DNA of 64,000 bases, from NCBI GenBank assembly GCA_023678885.1, contig CM043009.1:17353117-17417116 (forward strand), given 5' to 3'. Below, in pieces: positions 12,301 to 22,346 of the stretch. Both the position numbers and the translations under genes were made by a program. Each line of letters begins with the position of its first letter. The first letter of the stretch is position 1. The stretch comes from Pogostemon cablin (Eukaryota; Streptophyta; Magnoliopsida; Lamiales; Lamiaceae). The notes beneath the pieces are model-generated. The model was not told the origin of the DNA and did no database searches. It saw only the letters and a program-made list of their open reading frames with translations.

Positions 12301-13381
12301 CATAGTTTACCATGTGGAGGACACTTTGGATTTCAAAAGACGGGAGCTAAGATCTTACAGTCGGGATTGTTTTGGCCAACATTGTTCGAGGATTGCAAAG
12401 AATACGTCAAGGAGTGTGATAGATGCCAAAGAATTGGAAGTATTGGACAAAGAGATGAGATGCCTATGAAGAACATCTTTGAAGTTGAAGTGTTTGACGT
12501 TTGGGGGATGGACTTCATGGGACCATTTCCGCCTTCCAATGGTTTTCTTTACATTTTGCTTGCGGTAGACTATGTGTCTAAATGGGTAGAAGCAATTCCT
12601 ACAAGAACAAATGATGCTCTAGTTGTCAAGGCTTTCTTGAAGAAGAACATTTTTGCAAGGTTTGGAGTACCAAAGCAATCATTAGCGATCAAGGGACTCA
12701 TTTCATAAACAAGATCATTGAAAAGCTTTTGAGAAGCTATGGAGTGAAGCACAAGGTGTCAACACCTTATCATCCGCAAACAAATGGTTTGGCGGAGGTA
12801 TCAAATAGGCAAGTGAAGCTTGTACTTGAGAAGACAGTCAAGGGGAATAGGAAGGATTGGTCTTCTAAGCTAGATGATGCGCTTTGGGCTTATCGAACGG
12901 CGTACAAGACCGCTCTTGGTCTTTCTCCTTATAAACTTGTCTATGGGAAAGCATGTCATCTTCCGGTTGAAATAGAACACAAGGCTTTATGGGCATTGAG
13001 GAAGTTAAATATTGAGGAGAAAGAATCGGGAAAGAAAAGATGCCTTCAATTGATTGAGCTTGAGGAATTTCGTGAGGAAGCATATTCAAACTCACAAATT
13101 GTCAAGTAGAAGCTGAAACGATGGCATGATGAAAGAATCAAAGCAAAGGAGTTTATACCGGGGATAGAGTACTTTTGTTCAATTCTAGATTGAAACTGTT
13201 TCCCGGAAAGCTTCGTTCAAAATGGACCGGTCCATATGAGGTGATTGAAGTTAGAGAAAATGGATCTTTAATGCTTGAGGGATCGGATGGGAATTCTTTT
13301 ATTGTCAATGGTCATAGGGTTAAGCATTACCATTCTCCCTCTCAAAGGGAGTTGGTATATGTTGACACCTTCTCTTCTTGA
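9388..13381 (+). pseudogene. pol: E1 pol: protease, RT, RNase H, integrase (broken in integrase)
   Basis: The open part runs 9388-12708 (1106 codons). It has retropepsin (LCDLGASINLMP, residue about 148), RT with PFGLCNAPATFQ and the catalytic FMDD near residue 605, RNase H (HCDASDSALG, about 753), and the integrase HHCC zinc finger (H-x-H near 972, CDRC near 1010) with the first core Asp in WGMDFMG (about 1040). A one-base loss near 12672 ends the frame. The integrase core continues at 12729-13109 (YHPQTNGLAEV), meets TAG at 13107-13109, then suffers another one-base loss near 13160 before the GPY/F-type tail (KWTGPYEV, 13175-13381). No chromodomain is seen. The reading start lies just after the intruding LTR fragment, so the natural N-terminus is uncertain. 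Confidence 0.93.
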
Positions 13382-13571
13382 GATCCGTATCCTTTTAGTA
13401 GTTTAGGTTTGTATATATTTCTTTTCTTGTTTTGTTTTCTTTTGGTTTCGTAGGTGGATTGTGCTTATGAGGAGAAGATTTTTTTTAAAACATTCTAAAT
13501 GTGTGTCATTGATGTGAACGGTATATCGTACCACTTTTTGCAAACTTTCTTTGAAACTCTTGTTTCAATTC

Positions 13572-13583
13572 AAGTTTGGGGGG
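13572..13583 (+). other. Internal polypurine-tract-like motif in E1
   Basis: AAGTTTGGGGGG lies shortly after pol and matches the core of the real polypurine tract at 18003-18015. Equivalent copies occur at 20502-20513 in E0 and near 25744 and 25904 in E0'. It could be a second plus-strand primer site or the fossil 5' boundary of an old LTR. Confidence 0.55.
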
Positions 13584-13840
13584 ATAATGATGTGATACGA
13601 TATGTTATATTCTATGTTGACATGCATTCGTGTGTTTTTGAGCCAAATTTGAAATTTTCTCATAATTTCGGTTTAGTTTTGATTCGTTTTGGTGGTGTTG
13701 AAGTTGATAGTCCTTTTGTTTTGATATTATGATTGAACTAATGATGTTGATAAAGTGTGAGCATGAATAGGGAGTTTTGGAAGCATGGAAACAAGGAAAG
13801 ACAAGAGTTGAAGATGAAAAGTGGAAGATTCAAGGGAGTA

Positions 13841-14070
13841 GTGACACGCCTCGTGTCACCTACACGGCCCTGTTAGCTTTGGCCGTGCGACGACATCAGT
13901 TAGTCCAACACGAGCAGGATTTGGTCGTGTTGCGTGACACGGGTCGTGTCCAAGCGCGAGACTCGAGTCGTGTAGCCGACACGACCCTGTACGCTTTAGC
14001 TGTGCGGGAGCACCAGAACACGCAACACGGGCACCTTATGGCCGTGTTGCGTGACACGACTCGTGTCGGG
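13841..14070 (+). repeat. Second CACGAC/CGTGT dyad-word cluster, outside the LTR
   Basis: Words such as GACACGCCTCGTGTC, ACACGGGTCGTGTC and GACACGACTCGTGTCGGG repeat in both orientations, as in the LTR U3 cluster. Here they lie between pol and the third ORF. A TATA-like TTTTAAAAGG follows at 14083-14092. Confidence 0.8.
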
Positions 14071-14082
14071 TCAGAAGAAACG

Positions 14083-14092
14083 TTTTAAAAGG
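14083..14092 (+). promoter_or_regulatory. Candidate TATA box for the third ORF of E1
   Basis: TTTTAAAAGG follows the internal dyad-word cluster at the same sort of distance as the LTR TATA box follows its cluster. A leader with a splice donor follows. Promoter activity is inferred from layout only. Confidence 0.35.
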
Positions 14093-14262
14093 CAGATTCT
14101 GGACACAGCTCGAAGGCTAAAAACTCATTCCCACCGTGAATATCTAGTCGAAACTCCACCAATCATCCTCTAAACACCAAAGAGTGGTAAGATTGTGAGT
14201 GTAGAAGGTGAACTTCAAAGCATAAACACCAATCCCCTACATTTTGTTCAATAGAATTCAAG

Positions 14263-14944
14263 GTATGTCTTCTTGTGCCCTAATTCTCAATTCGAGGTAT
14301 GAATGGCGAAATTCATGTATGGGTTTTGAATGATGGAATGTATAAAGCATGTCTAGGATAGTGAAACATGAATTTGCATATTTAATTGTTGGATTGATTG
14401 AATTTTGGATAGATTTAGGGTTCATGAAGGATGAAATTGGGGATAATTGTTTTAGGATGATTAATTTAGGGCATGTGATTGTTAAATTGATCAATAATGC
14501 TTCTATGATGATTGTATTGATGTAAATTAGTTTAGGTATGGAGGAATTGAGCGTGAAAGCATAGTTAAGATTTGTTGAATTGAATTGTGAAATAGGTGCA
14601 TGCCAAGTGTTTGATGAAATGCCTAAATGAAACTTCAAACTGGAATTCAAAGTTTTTACATGAAGCATTATTGAATTGAATTGTGCCCATTGAAAAAGTG
14701 AAATGTTATGAAAGAATGAGAGGATTAGGATGTTGAAAGTGAGTGATTGAATGAAATTTTTGAAATAACTTTGTGTTAAGTTGATTGGATCTAAATGTTA
14801 AGTCTTTGAAACAAAGTGTTTATTGTGCTTGAATATGTGCTAGGATTAACACTTAGTTGAATAACTAGTGATAATTCTAATCAACATGAGACATTTTGTT
14901 TTGAGTTAACTTGAAACTAATTTGAATTATGTTGGACATTGTAG
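14263..14944 (+). other. Candidate 5'-leader intron before the third ORF
   Basis: A donor-like CAAG/GTATGT at 14263 and an acceptor-like TTGTAG ending at 14944 flank a 682-bp AT-rich, stop-filled stretch. The acceptor abuts the ATG at 14945. This would let a downstream-initiated or spliced RNA present the third ORF first. It is an inference from splice-site form and position. Confidence 0.4.
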
Positions 14945-16492
14945 ATGGCTGAAAGAAGAGTGAGGAAACGCAATGAGGACTTCATTTTCATTGAGTCAGA
15001 TATGGAACTGTCCAACCTTGATGCCAAACTGCTAATGAAAGACCAACACCCTGAGAATTTTGGAGTAGAGTTCATGGAATGGGAGAAGTACGCATTGAGA
15101 TGGGAGTACATAATCCCAAAGATTAGGGCAACTCGATTCCAAGATCAAGCAACCATGGAAGGCCTTGGAATAGAAGGTGATCTGAGGACTCTATTCCGTC
15201 GAGTGGAAATGGAGGAGTTTTTCGATAAGAGACCTCCCACTTATCTCCACCTTACAGCCGAGTTCATGAGCACCTTGGAGGTTCACAGAGATAGGAACAA
15301 GTTTCCTATTGCTATCACATTTCAGTTAAACAATGAGATGTGGGAGAAAATACCTGTGAATGAGCTGAATAGATTTTTTGGGTGCCCAATCATGAGAGGC
15401 CATCAGAACTTCCTACCACAAGGGGGTTTCAATCAACAAACGTGGTGGAGAAAATTGGTTGAGGATGGGACTGAGCCTCCAGAGTACATTCCAAGTTCGT
15501 CTAAAGGGACAGCCATAAGGAACCCAGTCATGAGGTACCTTGAGAAGATAGTATCAAATACTATTCTGGGTCGGTTCGAGAGTGGATCTGTTGGGGAGAA
15601 GCAGTTGTACATCATGTACAGTATATTCAAAGAGTTCACAGTGAACATTGCAGCCCACTTCGTTCAGCATGCAGAGAGAGTGGCGAAGAGAGAGAACACT
15701 AGAGGGATTATGATTGGAGGAATGGTGACAATGATTGCTCAAGGGTTAGGCATCGACCTTAGAGGGATGCAACACTCGATGATTAGTGAAGGGCTCACGT
15801 ACAATCAACTCATAAGGATGGAGTTCCTATCATTCATAGGAAATATGTATTGCTTGAAGCAAGATAAGGGAGCTCCATTCCCTCTACCTGCTCCTGAGCT
15901 CACCACACTGCAAGGACGAAGAAAGCATCAGAATTTAGCAATGGCGAGTCCTAACCACTCCGCAGTCGTGAGAGCTTTCTACCGAGAAAATAGAGATGGA
16001 GTGGAAGCAGTGCTCCAGCAGATGAGAGTGGATGAGAATCCTGAGCTAAGGAATCTGAGAGCTGAGCCGATGGACATGGATGTAGGGGAGGAAGAGCAAC
16101 ATCATCAGGTGGAATTTGAAGAGCATGCACCAGAGCCTCCAGCATTTGAGCAAGAAGAAGAAGAACAAGAGGAAGGAGATGGACCAAGAGAGGGGAATGC
16201 AAGATGGAATCTTCTGGAGAACGAACTCATGGAGATCAGGCAGACGCAGCAGACGCTTGGAGATGAGATGAGAGAGTTCCGGGAGGAGCAGCAGAGGCAA
16301 GGTGCGATGATCAGGGAGATCCATGAGGGGCAGCGTCGTAGGGAGTATTATGAAGAGAATACACGATCACGCTCGAACAATATGGGGGAAATGATCACAA
16401 GGATGTTCAATTTCCAATTCCCCACCACACCTCGTGCTTATACTCCTTGGGGATCATGGCATAATCAACCCCCTCCGCCCCCTGATAACTAA
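14945..16492 (+). CDS. E1 third ORF (env-position protein), intact, 515 aa
   Basis: The longest intact frame in the window. It lies between pol and the 3' LTR, where Athila elements carry their extra ORF. The product starts with a basic stretch (MAERRVRKRNEDF), has a folded-looking central part (about 40-330, with FPIAITFQLNNEMWEKIPVN reminiscent of the plant Athila ORF-1 / putative plant transposon protein families), an acidic linker (about 375-420), a long charged predicted coiled coil (about 425-480) and a Pro-rich end. No signal peptide or membrane segment is visible, so an envelope role is not supported. ATG 14945 is chosen because it follows the candidate splice acceptor and precedes the conserved-looking region. 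Function is unknown. Confidence 0.8.
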   Translation: MAERRVRKRNEDFIFIESDMELSNLDAKLLMKDQHPENFGVEFMEWEKYALRWEYIIPKIRATRFQDQATMEGLGIEGDLRTLFRRVEMEEFFDKRPPTYLHLTAEFMSTLEVHRDRNKFPIAITFQLNNEMWEKIPVNELNRFFGCPIMRGHQNFLPQGGFNQQTWWRKLVEDGTEPPEYIPSSSKGTAIRNPVMRYLEKIVSNTILGRFESGSVGEKQLYIMYSIFKEFTVNIAAHFVQHAERVAKRENTRGIMIGGMVTMIAQGLGIDLRGMQHSMISEGLTYNQLIRMEFLSFIGNMYCLKQDKGAPFPLPAPELTTLQGRRKHQNLAMASPNHSAVVRAFYRENRDGVEAVLQQMRVDENPELRNLRAEPMDMDVGEEEQHHQVEFEEHAPEPPAFEQEEEEQEEGDGPREGNARWNLLENELMEIRQTQQTLGDEMREFREEQQRQGAMIREIHEGQRRREYYEENTRSRSNNMGEMITRMFNFQFPTTPRAYTPWGSWHNQPPPPPDN

Positions 16493-18015
16493 GGGAGTAC
16501 TTTTGGTGCTCGACACTTCATTAGTTCATCTTCTTTAGTGATTTAATTTGTGTTGGATTTGAGACTTCGTATTGTTGTTTTGGGATGTTTAATTTCGTGT
16601 TTTTCTTTCAATTAAGGATTGAGATGATTTTTGTTGTGTATTGATCATGGATGGGGTAAATTTTCTTTGTTTATTTTCTTTTATTGTTGTCTTTGTGTTT
16701 ATACTTTTGTCGTTTTGTTGTTTCTTTGGTTTATTTGTGTTTGTGTGTTGTTTTTTTTTTTATTTTTTTTGTGTTTAGGTTTGATTTGGTGGTTTGTTTG
16801 GGAGGTTGTGAGTCATTTTGAATATGAGTGATGATGCATTATGGTGATAAGTGAGGTCGAATTATGATTAAGGAACTCTACGCTTTCGAATTGTGATATG
16901 TTTTATTTAACTAATTCAATTAAAAGAATGAATAAGTTGTAATAAGTCCTTTTAAGTCGAGCATAAACTTGTGAGAATTTGAGCCTCGACCATGTATATA
17001 TGGTACCTTTTCATGAGTGGATTGGTTGAGTTTTGACAAACTAAATACTTGCTCAAAGACTTTAGGAATGAATCCGATTAATGGAGATCGATGAAATGAT
17101 TTAAGGCCATCCTTGTCATGTATAGCCATTGCCAAATATTTCCTTATCTTTAAAATCATCCCTAGTCAACCATTTTGAGCCTATAAGCCTATTTATTGTG
17201 AAGATAGCACATTTCAAGCTTTAATTACCCACATGAGCCTAAGATATATACCTTTTGTGTGAGTAATAAAGAAGATGGTGGCTAGAAAGGTGTGATGAAA
17301 TAACAAAAGAGAAAGAGGAAATGGTAAATAAGTAAGAAAAAGGATGAAAAGAGCATAAGAAAGAATGGACATGCAACTTCAAAACAAGAAAACGAGCAAA
17401 GCAACAATAATATGCTCAAGTACTTAAGAATCAAAGAGAAGAGGCATGAATCTATAAGAAGCTCAAGAAATCCAAGGAAGTGATGATTAGTGCTTATGAT
17501 CAATAAAGAAAAGAAAGGAAGAAAAAGAATGTGAAGGGATGGAAGAAAGTAGCTACCTCTTCGATAACTTACACTCGTTTAGTCACTTTTACCTATATTC
17601 TTCCTAACCTACCAAAGAGCCTATCATTACATCCTTAATTAAAGACCTTTTTGATCATTGATTAAAATTTTGGTGGTTTGTGAATAGAGTCTACGAGCAA
17701 GTGTATGGTGAGTCGAGCTAATTGATTGATGAGTGTTGATTTACCTTATTTAAAGAGTGTCGAGTGCAATTGATAAACTATTGTGAGGTTTAGACTAAAA
17801 GGACTATATTGCTCTTTATTCTCTTTTGATTGAACTTGTTAATTTCTCTTATCATGAATCTAATGTTGTAGGTTAGCTTAGCATGATTTGAAATTCTTGT
17901 TGCTAATGATGCGTTATTACTTGTGTTCGTTTAGTCTTTTCACTAGGTGAAAACTTCTCCCTCGGTCTATTATTTTCATTGTTCGGGGACGAACAATACT
18001 TTAAGTTTGGGGGTG
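16493..18015 (+). other. E1 3' noncoding region and polypurine tract
   Basis: No gene is seen. The stretch from about 16800 to 18000 is clearly related to 21120-22340 in E0 and 26540-27740 in E0', and includes shared phrases such as GTGAGTCATTTT and GGAAGAAAGTAGCTACCTC. Strong conservation of noncoding sequence between autonomous and non-autonomous elements suggests a cis function such as packaging or 3'-end formation. The polypurine tract AAGTTTGGGGGTG (18003-18015) abuts the 3' LTR. Confidence 0.75.
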
Positions 18016-19671
18016 TGATTGTCGTTATTTTCACCTAGATTTTAGTGCCTTTTTGTGTGTATTTTTCGTATTGTTTCATCCGTATTTTTGTGTATTTTGG
18101 TGGTGTTATGTGTTTTCATAGGAATGTGTGAGAATGATCTTAAACATATATATAACAGGTGAAAATGGAGTAAAAATGAAGACGGAAGATCAAACAAAGA
18201 AGAAGAAACAAAGGTGCAAGAACACGACAGGCCGTGCTGGCAACACGGCTCGTGTTGCAGCAAACGACCCGTGTGCCAGACACGGGCCTGTCCAGAATGG
18301 TCGTGCGGCGGCATCTATTTATCCAACACGGCCACCACTTGGTCGTGTTGTGGAGCACGACCCGTGTTGTGGAGCACGACCCGTGTACGAGACACGGGCC
18401 TGTAAGCGGAGGCCGTGCGGCGACGTCTACGCATTCAACACGGCCACCCTTTGGCCTTGCGACGCAGAACGACTCGTGTGCAGCATGCCCTGACACGACA
18501 CGACCCGTGCTACATAGCACGACTCGTGTCGGCACCAGAACAGGATATTTTTTTTACAATTCTTCTAGAAGGTCTGCATGGGGTATAAATACCAATCCAT
18601 TCAACATTTTTAGGGAGATCCAAAATTCTACTGTTCCCACACACCTCACACACCATTCCTTTGATTTCACACCAAATTCTCCATCCCATTCATCCATTTT
18701 TAGATTTACATCATCTCTCCATAATTTCCTCCATCCAAATCAAGTGAAGAAGCAAGGAAGCTTGGGTGATCACCAAAGGAAGAAGGGAGATTCAATTGGA
18801 TCCATTTCCAAGGGAGTTTTCATTCCAATTTTGTGTTAATCCTTTAGTTTATCATGATTTGTAAGAATTATAATGTCTATGTTATGGATCTTATGAAGAT
18901 TGTAGGCTAATCTCCCTTGTGAGATTAGCAACATGAAGGTTGTTGGTTAATTTGTGGATCTATGTAATTAAATTCATATGTTGATGGGGATATTTGATTT
19001 TCTATCATTGGTGCTTATATATCTTGAGATTTATGATGTTTTGTGTGTTTGATTGTTCTAATTATATGATTAGATTGAGAAATCAATTATGTGCTTAGGA
19101 TAGTCAAGTGAATCATTTCATCAAACACCTCATGTGTATTATAAATGGTAAAGTGATTGAGAAGTCCTTTATTATTTAGAACCCTTTGATGGAACATGTG
19201 ATTAGTTAGATTGAGAAGTCAATTGATTATATGAAGGGATTCTATAATTGAACTTAGTACCTAGTTGGAATAGTTTAATTTAGAACCAACCTTTGAGCTA
19301 TTTAGAGATTGTGCAAATGATCTACATCCTAATCATTTCGAGAGGAAGTTTAGGTGGTATAAGTGTTGGCCCTTAGTCTTAACCCTTGATATATATGAGT
19401 TTAATGCATGAATCCATAAGTTACCACTTCATTAGTGTTGTTAATCTCACTTCTACTTAATTTGGAAAACCACTCATTCATCATCTTTATCTTGTCATTT
19501 GATTATTGCTTGTCTACTTTCATTTAATTACTTGTTTCCCAATCCATCCATCTATGATTCGTCTCTATAAAATTGTGATAAACGTGATATCGCTTAAGTG
19601 CTAGCATCGACCTCCCTGTGGTTCGATAAATTCTTGAATTGGTCAACCCGACTACAAGTTATGGCTAATCA
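18016..19671 (+). repeat. E1 3' LTR (subfamily A)
   Basis: 1656 bp, the same length as the 5' LTR, with about ten base differences seen by eye. Seven of these lie in or near the U3 dyad-word and TATA region. It ends GGCTAATCA and is followed by the GGGGG target repeat at 19672-19676, after which the E0 reading frame resumes. Confidence 0.93.
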
Positions 19672-19676
19672 GGGGG

Positions 19677-20245
19677 TTGATGAGGTTTTGAAGGAAAAGA
19701 GAGAAAGGGTGCCTAAGTGGGTGAAAGCTAAAGAGTTGAAGGAAGAGTTGAAGGGGGAATTCGATAGATTTGTCGAGTCTCTTGAAGAGATGATAGAGAA
19801 AGTCAAGATTCGAAACCAAGAAGAGATTCATGCCCTTATAGAAGAAAAGAAGCCTTCGGAAACTAAGATCATGGATTCTACTCCCCACAAGCCTAAACCT
19901 TCTCATTCTATTGAAATTTCAAATTCTCTTAAGAAATTTCAAGATTTAATTGATAAAAATTTGTTTGGTGATTGTAGGGAAAAGGTTGGAAGAGGGCAAC
20001 AACACTTGTCAATTCCCGAATTCTTATCGGGTGATGTGGTTGAAGTTCAAAATGCATATAAAGCCCCATGGAAAAAGTGGAACAAGTGGAAAGGGCCATT
20101 CCTTGTGAAGAAAGCCTTCGGAGAACAATTGCTTGAGCTATTTAACAAGAAGGAAAATGTTCTTGTGGTTGAACGGGAGAGCACAAGGCAATACTTCAAG
20201 AAGAAACCTATGATAGTGCCTAAGGACTATCCAAGACCACCATGA
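19677..20245 (+). pseudogene. E0 gag-like ORF, second half
   Basis: This is the continuation of the frame broken at 4726. It is Lys/Glu-rich and predicted helical (EELKGEFDRFVESLEEMIEK), then has a more compact end with a W-K-GPF-V pattern (WKGPFLVKK) recalling the GPY/F tail of gypsy integrases, and ends TGA at 20243-20245. An ATG at 19598 upstream lies in the E1 LTR and would be an accidental fusion start. Function is unknown; the similarity to an integrase tail is weak and unconfirmed. Confidence 0.55.
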
Positions 20246-22346
20246 GCTTGATAATATCGTCCGGCTTGAAGACGTTAAATTTAGCGCTAGATGGGAGGCA
20301 ACCCATCATTATCTTTATTGCTTTATTTCTTGTTTTCAATAAGGATTGTGGATTTGATTTTATTTTGTATTTTTGGCATTGTAGGTGGATTGTGCTCGTG
20401 AGGAAAATACGAGTTGAAGATACGAAGGGTGATTGATTTGAAGTGTGTAGGTACGTCACACCACTTTTTGCAAACTTAACTCGAAACTCTTGTTTCAATT
20501 TAAGTTTGGGGGGATATGGCGTGGTGTGACATACTTTTTCTTGAAGGCATATACTTTTCGTATTTTTGGGATAATTTTAAAATTTTTCTCATGAGTTTTG
20601 GTTTGATTTTGATACGTTTGGTTGTGTTGAAGTACATGATAATCCATATTTTTAATGATATTTTTGAGCTAATATTTTTGATGAGTTGTTGAGCATGAAT
20701 GAAGTGTAGTGTAAGCATGAATTGAGCCTGGAGATCAAGTCGAGATTTGTTGTGTATTCAATCCGGAAGCTAGTGCCAACCATTTCCACTACTAAATACC
20801 TATTGAGAGAGTTCACTCTATACTCTACCACTTCTAGTTGCTTGACATGAATTTATTTTGATTTGGATTGGTGTGATTAGCATGTTACTTCATGTGTTAT
20901 GTTTTTGGGATATTTACTTTTGTAATTTAGGATTTTCTTTTCAATCAAAGGTGGGGATGTTTGTGAGCCTAATTGATCATAGATGATATGAATGTGTGCT
21001 TCATTGTCTATTGATGGATGAAATTTGTATTTTTGTTTATTATGTGGTTTTGGTTGTTTCTTATTTGTTGTGTCTTTATTTTATATTTTGTGTATTTTTA
21101 TTCTTGTCTAGGGTTGTTTGGTAGTTTGTTCTTGGGATGTCGTGAGTCATTTTTGAATGTGAGTGATGTCATGTTGTTGTGATAAGTGATGACAAATTAT
21201 TATTAAGAATCTCTACACTTTCGAATTGTGACATGTTTTACTTAACTTGTTCAATTTTGAGATGAGTATGGTGTAATAAGTTTCTTAAGGTCTAATGCAT
21301 AAGCCTGTGAGAAGTTGAGCCTCAACCGTGCATACATGGTATTTTTCTTCATGAGTGAATCAATTATTTTTGATAAGCTAGAACTTGCTCAAGGACTATA
21401 GGAATGAGCCCGATTAGTTGAGATTAGTGATATGATCTAAGGTCATCCTTGTTATTTATAGTCATTGGCAAATATTTTCATACTATGGACATCATCCCTA
21501 GTCAACCACTTTGAGCCTATAAGCATATTTCTTATGAATTAAGCACATTACAAGCCTTGATTACCCACATGAGCCTTATATATGTACCCTTTTGTGTGAG
21601 TAATTGAGGAGATGGTAGCTAGAAAGGTTTGGTAAGAAAGAAAGAGAAGAAAGGAAATGGTAAACAAGTAAGAAAAAGAATGAAAAAGAGCACAAGAAAG
21701 AATAGACAAGCAACCTTAAAACAAGAAAATGAGCAAAGTAACAACATGCTCAAGAAATCAAAAATCCAAAGAAGGAGGCATGAATCAAAAGAAGCTCAAT
21801 CCAAGGAAATTGATGAATAGTACTTGTGATCAGTAAAGATAAAAAAAGGAAGAAACAAAAGTGGAGGAATGGAAGAAAGTAGCTACCTCTTTGATTACTT
21901 ACACTTGATTAGTCACTTGTATCCATATTCTTCCTACCCTACCAAAGAGCCTATCATTACAACCTTAATGAAAGACCTTGTTGATTGATAATTAAAATTT
22001 TGGTGGTTTGTGAATGTAGTCCACGAGCAAGCTTATAGCGAGTCGAGCCAATCGATTGATGAGTGTTGATTTACCCCACTTCATAGAGTATTGAGTGAAA
22101 TTGATATCTATGTGAGGCTTGGACCAAAAAGGGACTTTTACACTTTATTCTCTTGAAATTGAACGTGTTAATTCTTCATGTTATAAGTTTAATATTGTAG
22201 GATGACTTAGCATAGTTTGTAGTTTTTATTACTATTGATGTGTTATTATTTATGTTCATTTAGTCTTTTCCTAGGTGAAAAACTCTCTCCCCTTGTTTTA
22301 TCATTTTCATTGTTCGGGGACGCACAACACTTTAAGTTTGGGGGTG
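20246..22346 (+). other. E0 3' noncoding region with two polypurine-like tracts
   Basis: No gene is supported. It begins with GACGTTAAATTTAGCGCTAGATGGGAGGCAACCC-type text known after pol in Athila-like elements. AAGTTTGGGGGG at 20502-20513 is an internal polypurine-like copy. The real tract AAGTTTGGGGGTG lies at 22334-22346, directly before the 3' LTR. Relative to E1 it lacks the dyad-word block and the third ORF. Confidence 0.75.

Larger units (their letters stand above)
4727..19671 (+). mobile_element. E1: near full-length Athila-type Ty3/gypsy element
   Basis: Two LTRs of exactly 1656 bp (4727-6382, 18016-19671) bound an element of 14,945 bp. The target duplication GGGGG is at 4722-4726 and 19672-19676. 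The order is LTR, tRNA-Asp primer site, gag, LTR fragment, pol, internal repeat cassette, third ORF, long 3' noncoding region, polypurine tract, LTR. The two LTRs differ at about ten positions by eye (roughly 0.6 percent), so the insertion is recent. Gag and pol nevertheless carry stops and -1 frameshifts, so the copy is not autonomous as read. The third ORF is intact. Confidence 0.93.

Noticed and set aside
14945..16492. Calling the third ORF a true envelope gene
   Set aside because: No signal peptide, membrane segment or cleavage site is visible. Only its position matches Athila env-like ORFs.
16631..16831. Hydrophobic 66-codon frame after the third ORF of E1
   Set aside because: It is a T-rich stretch read as Phe/Leu/Val, with no conserved start or relation to the equivalent E0 sequence.
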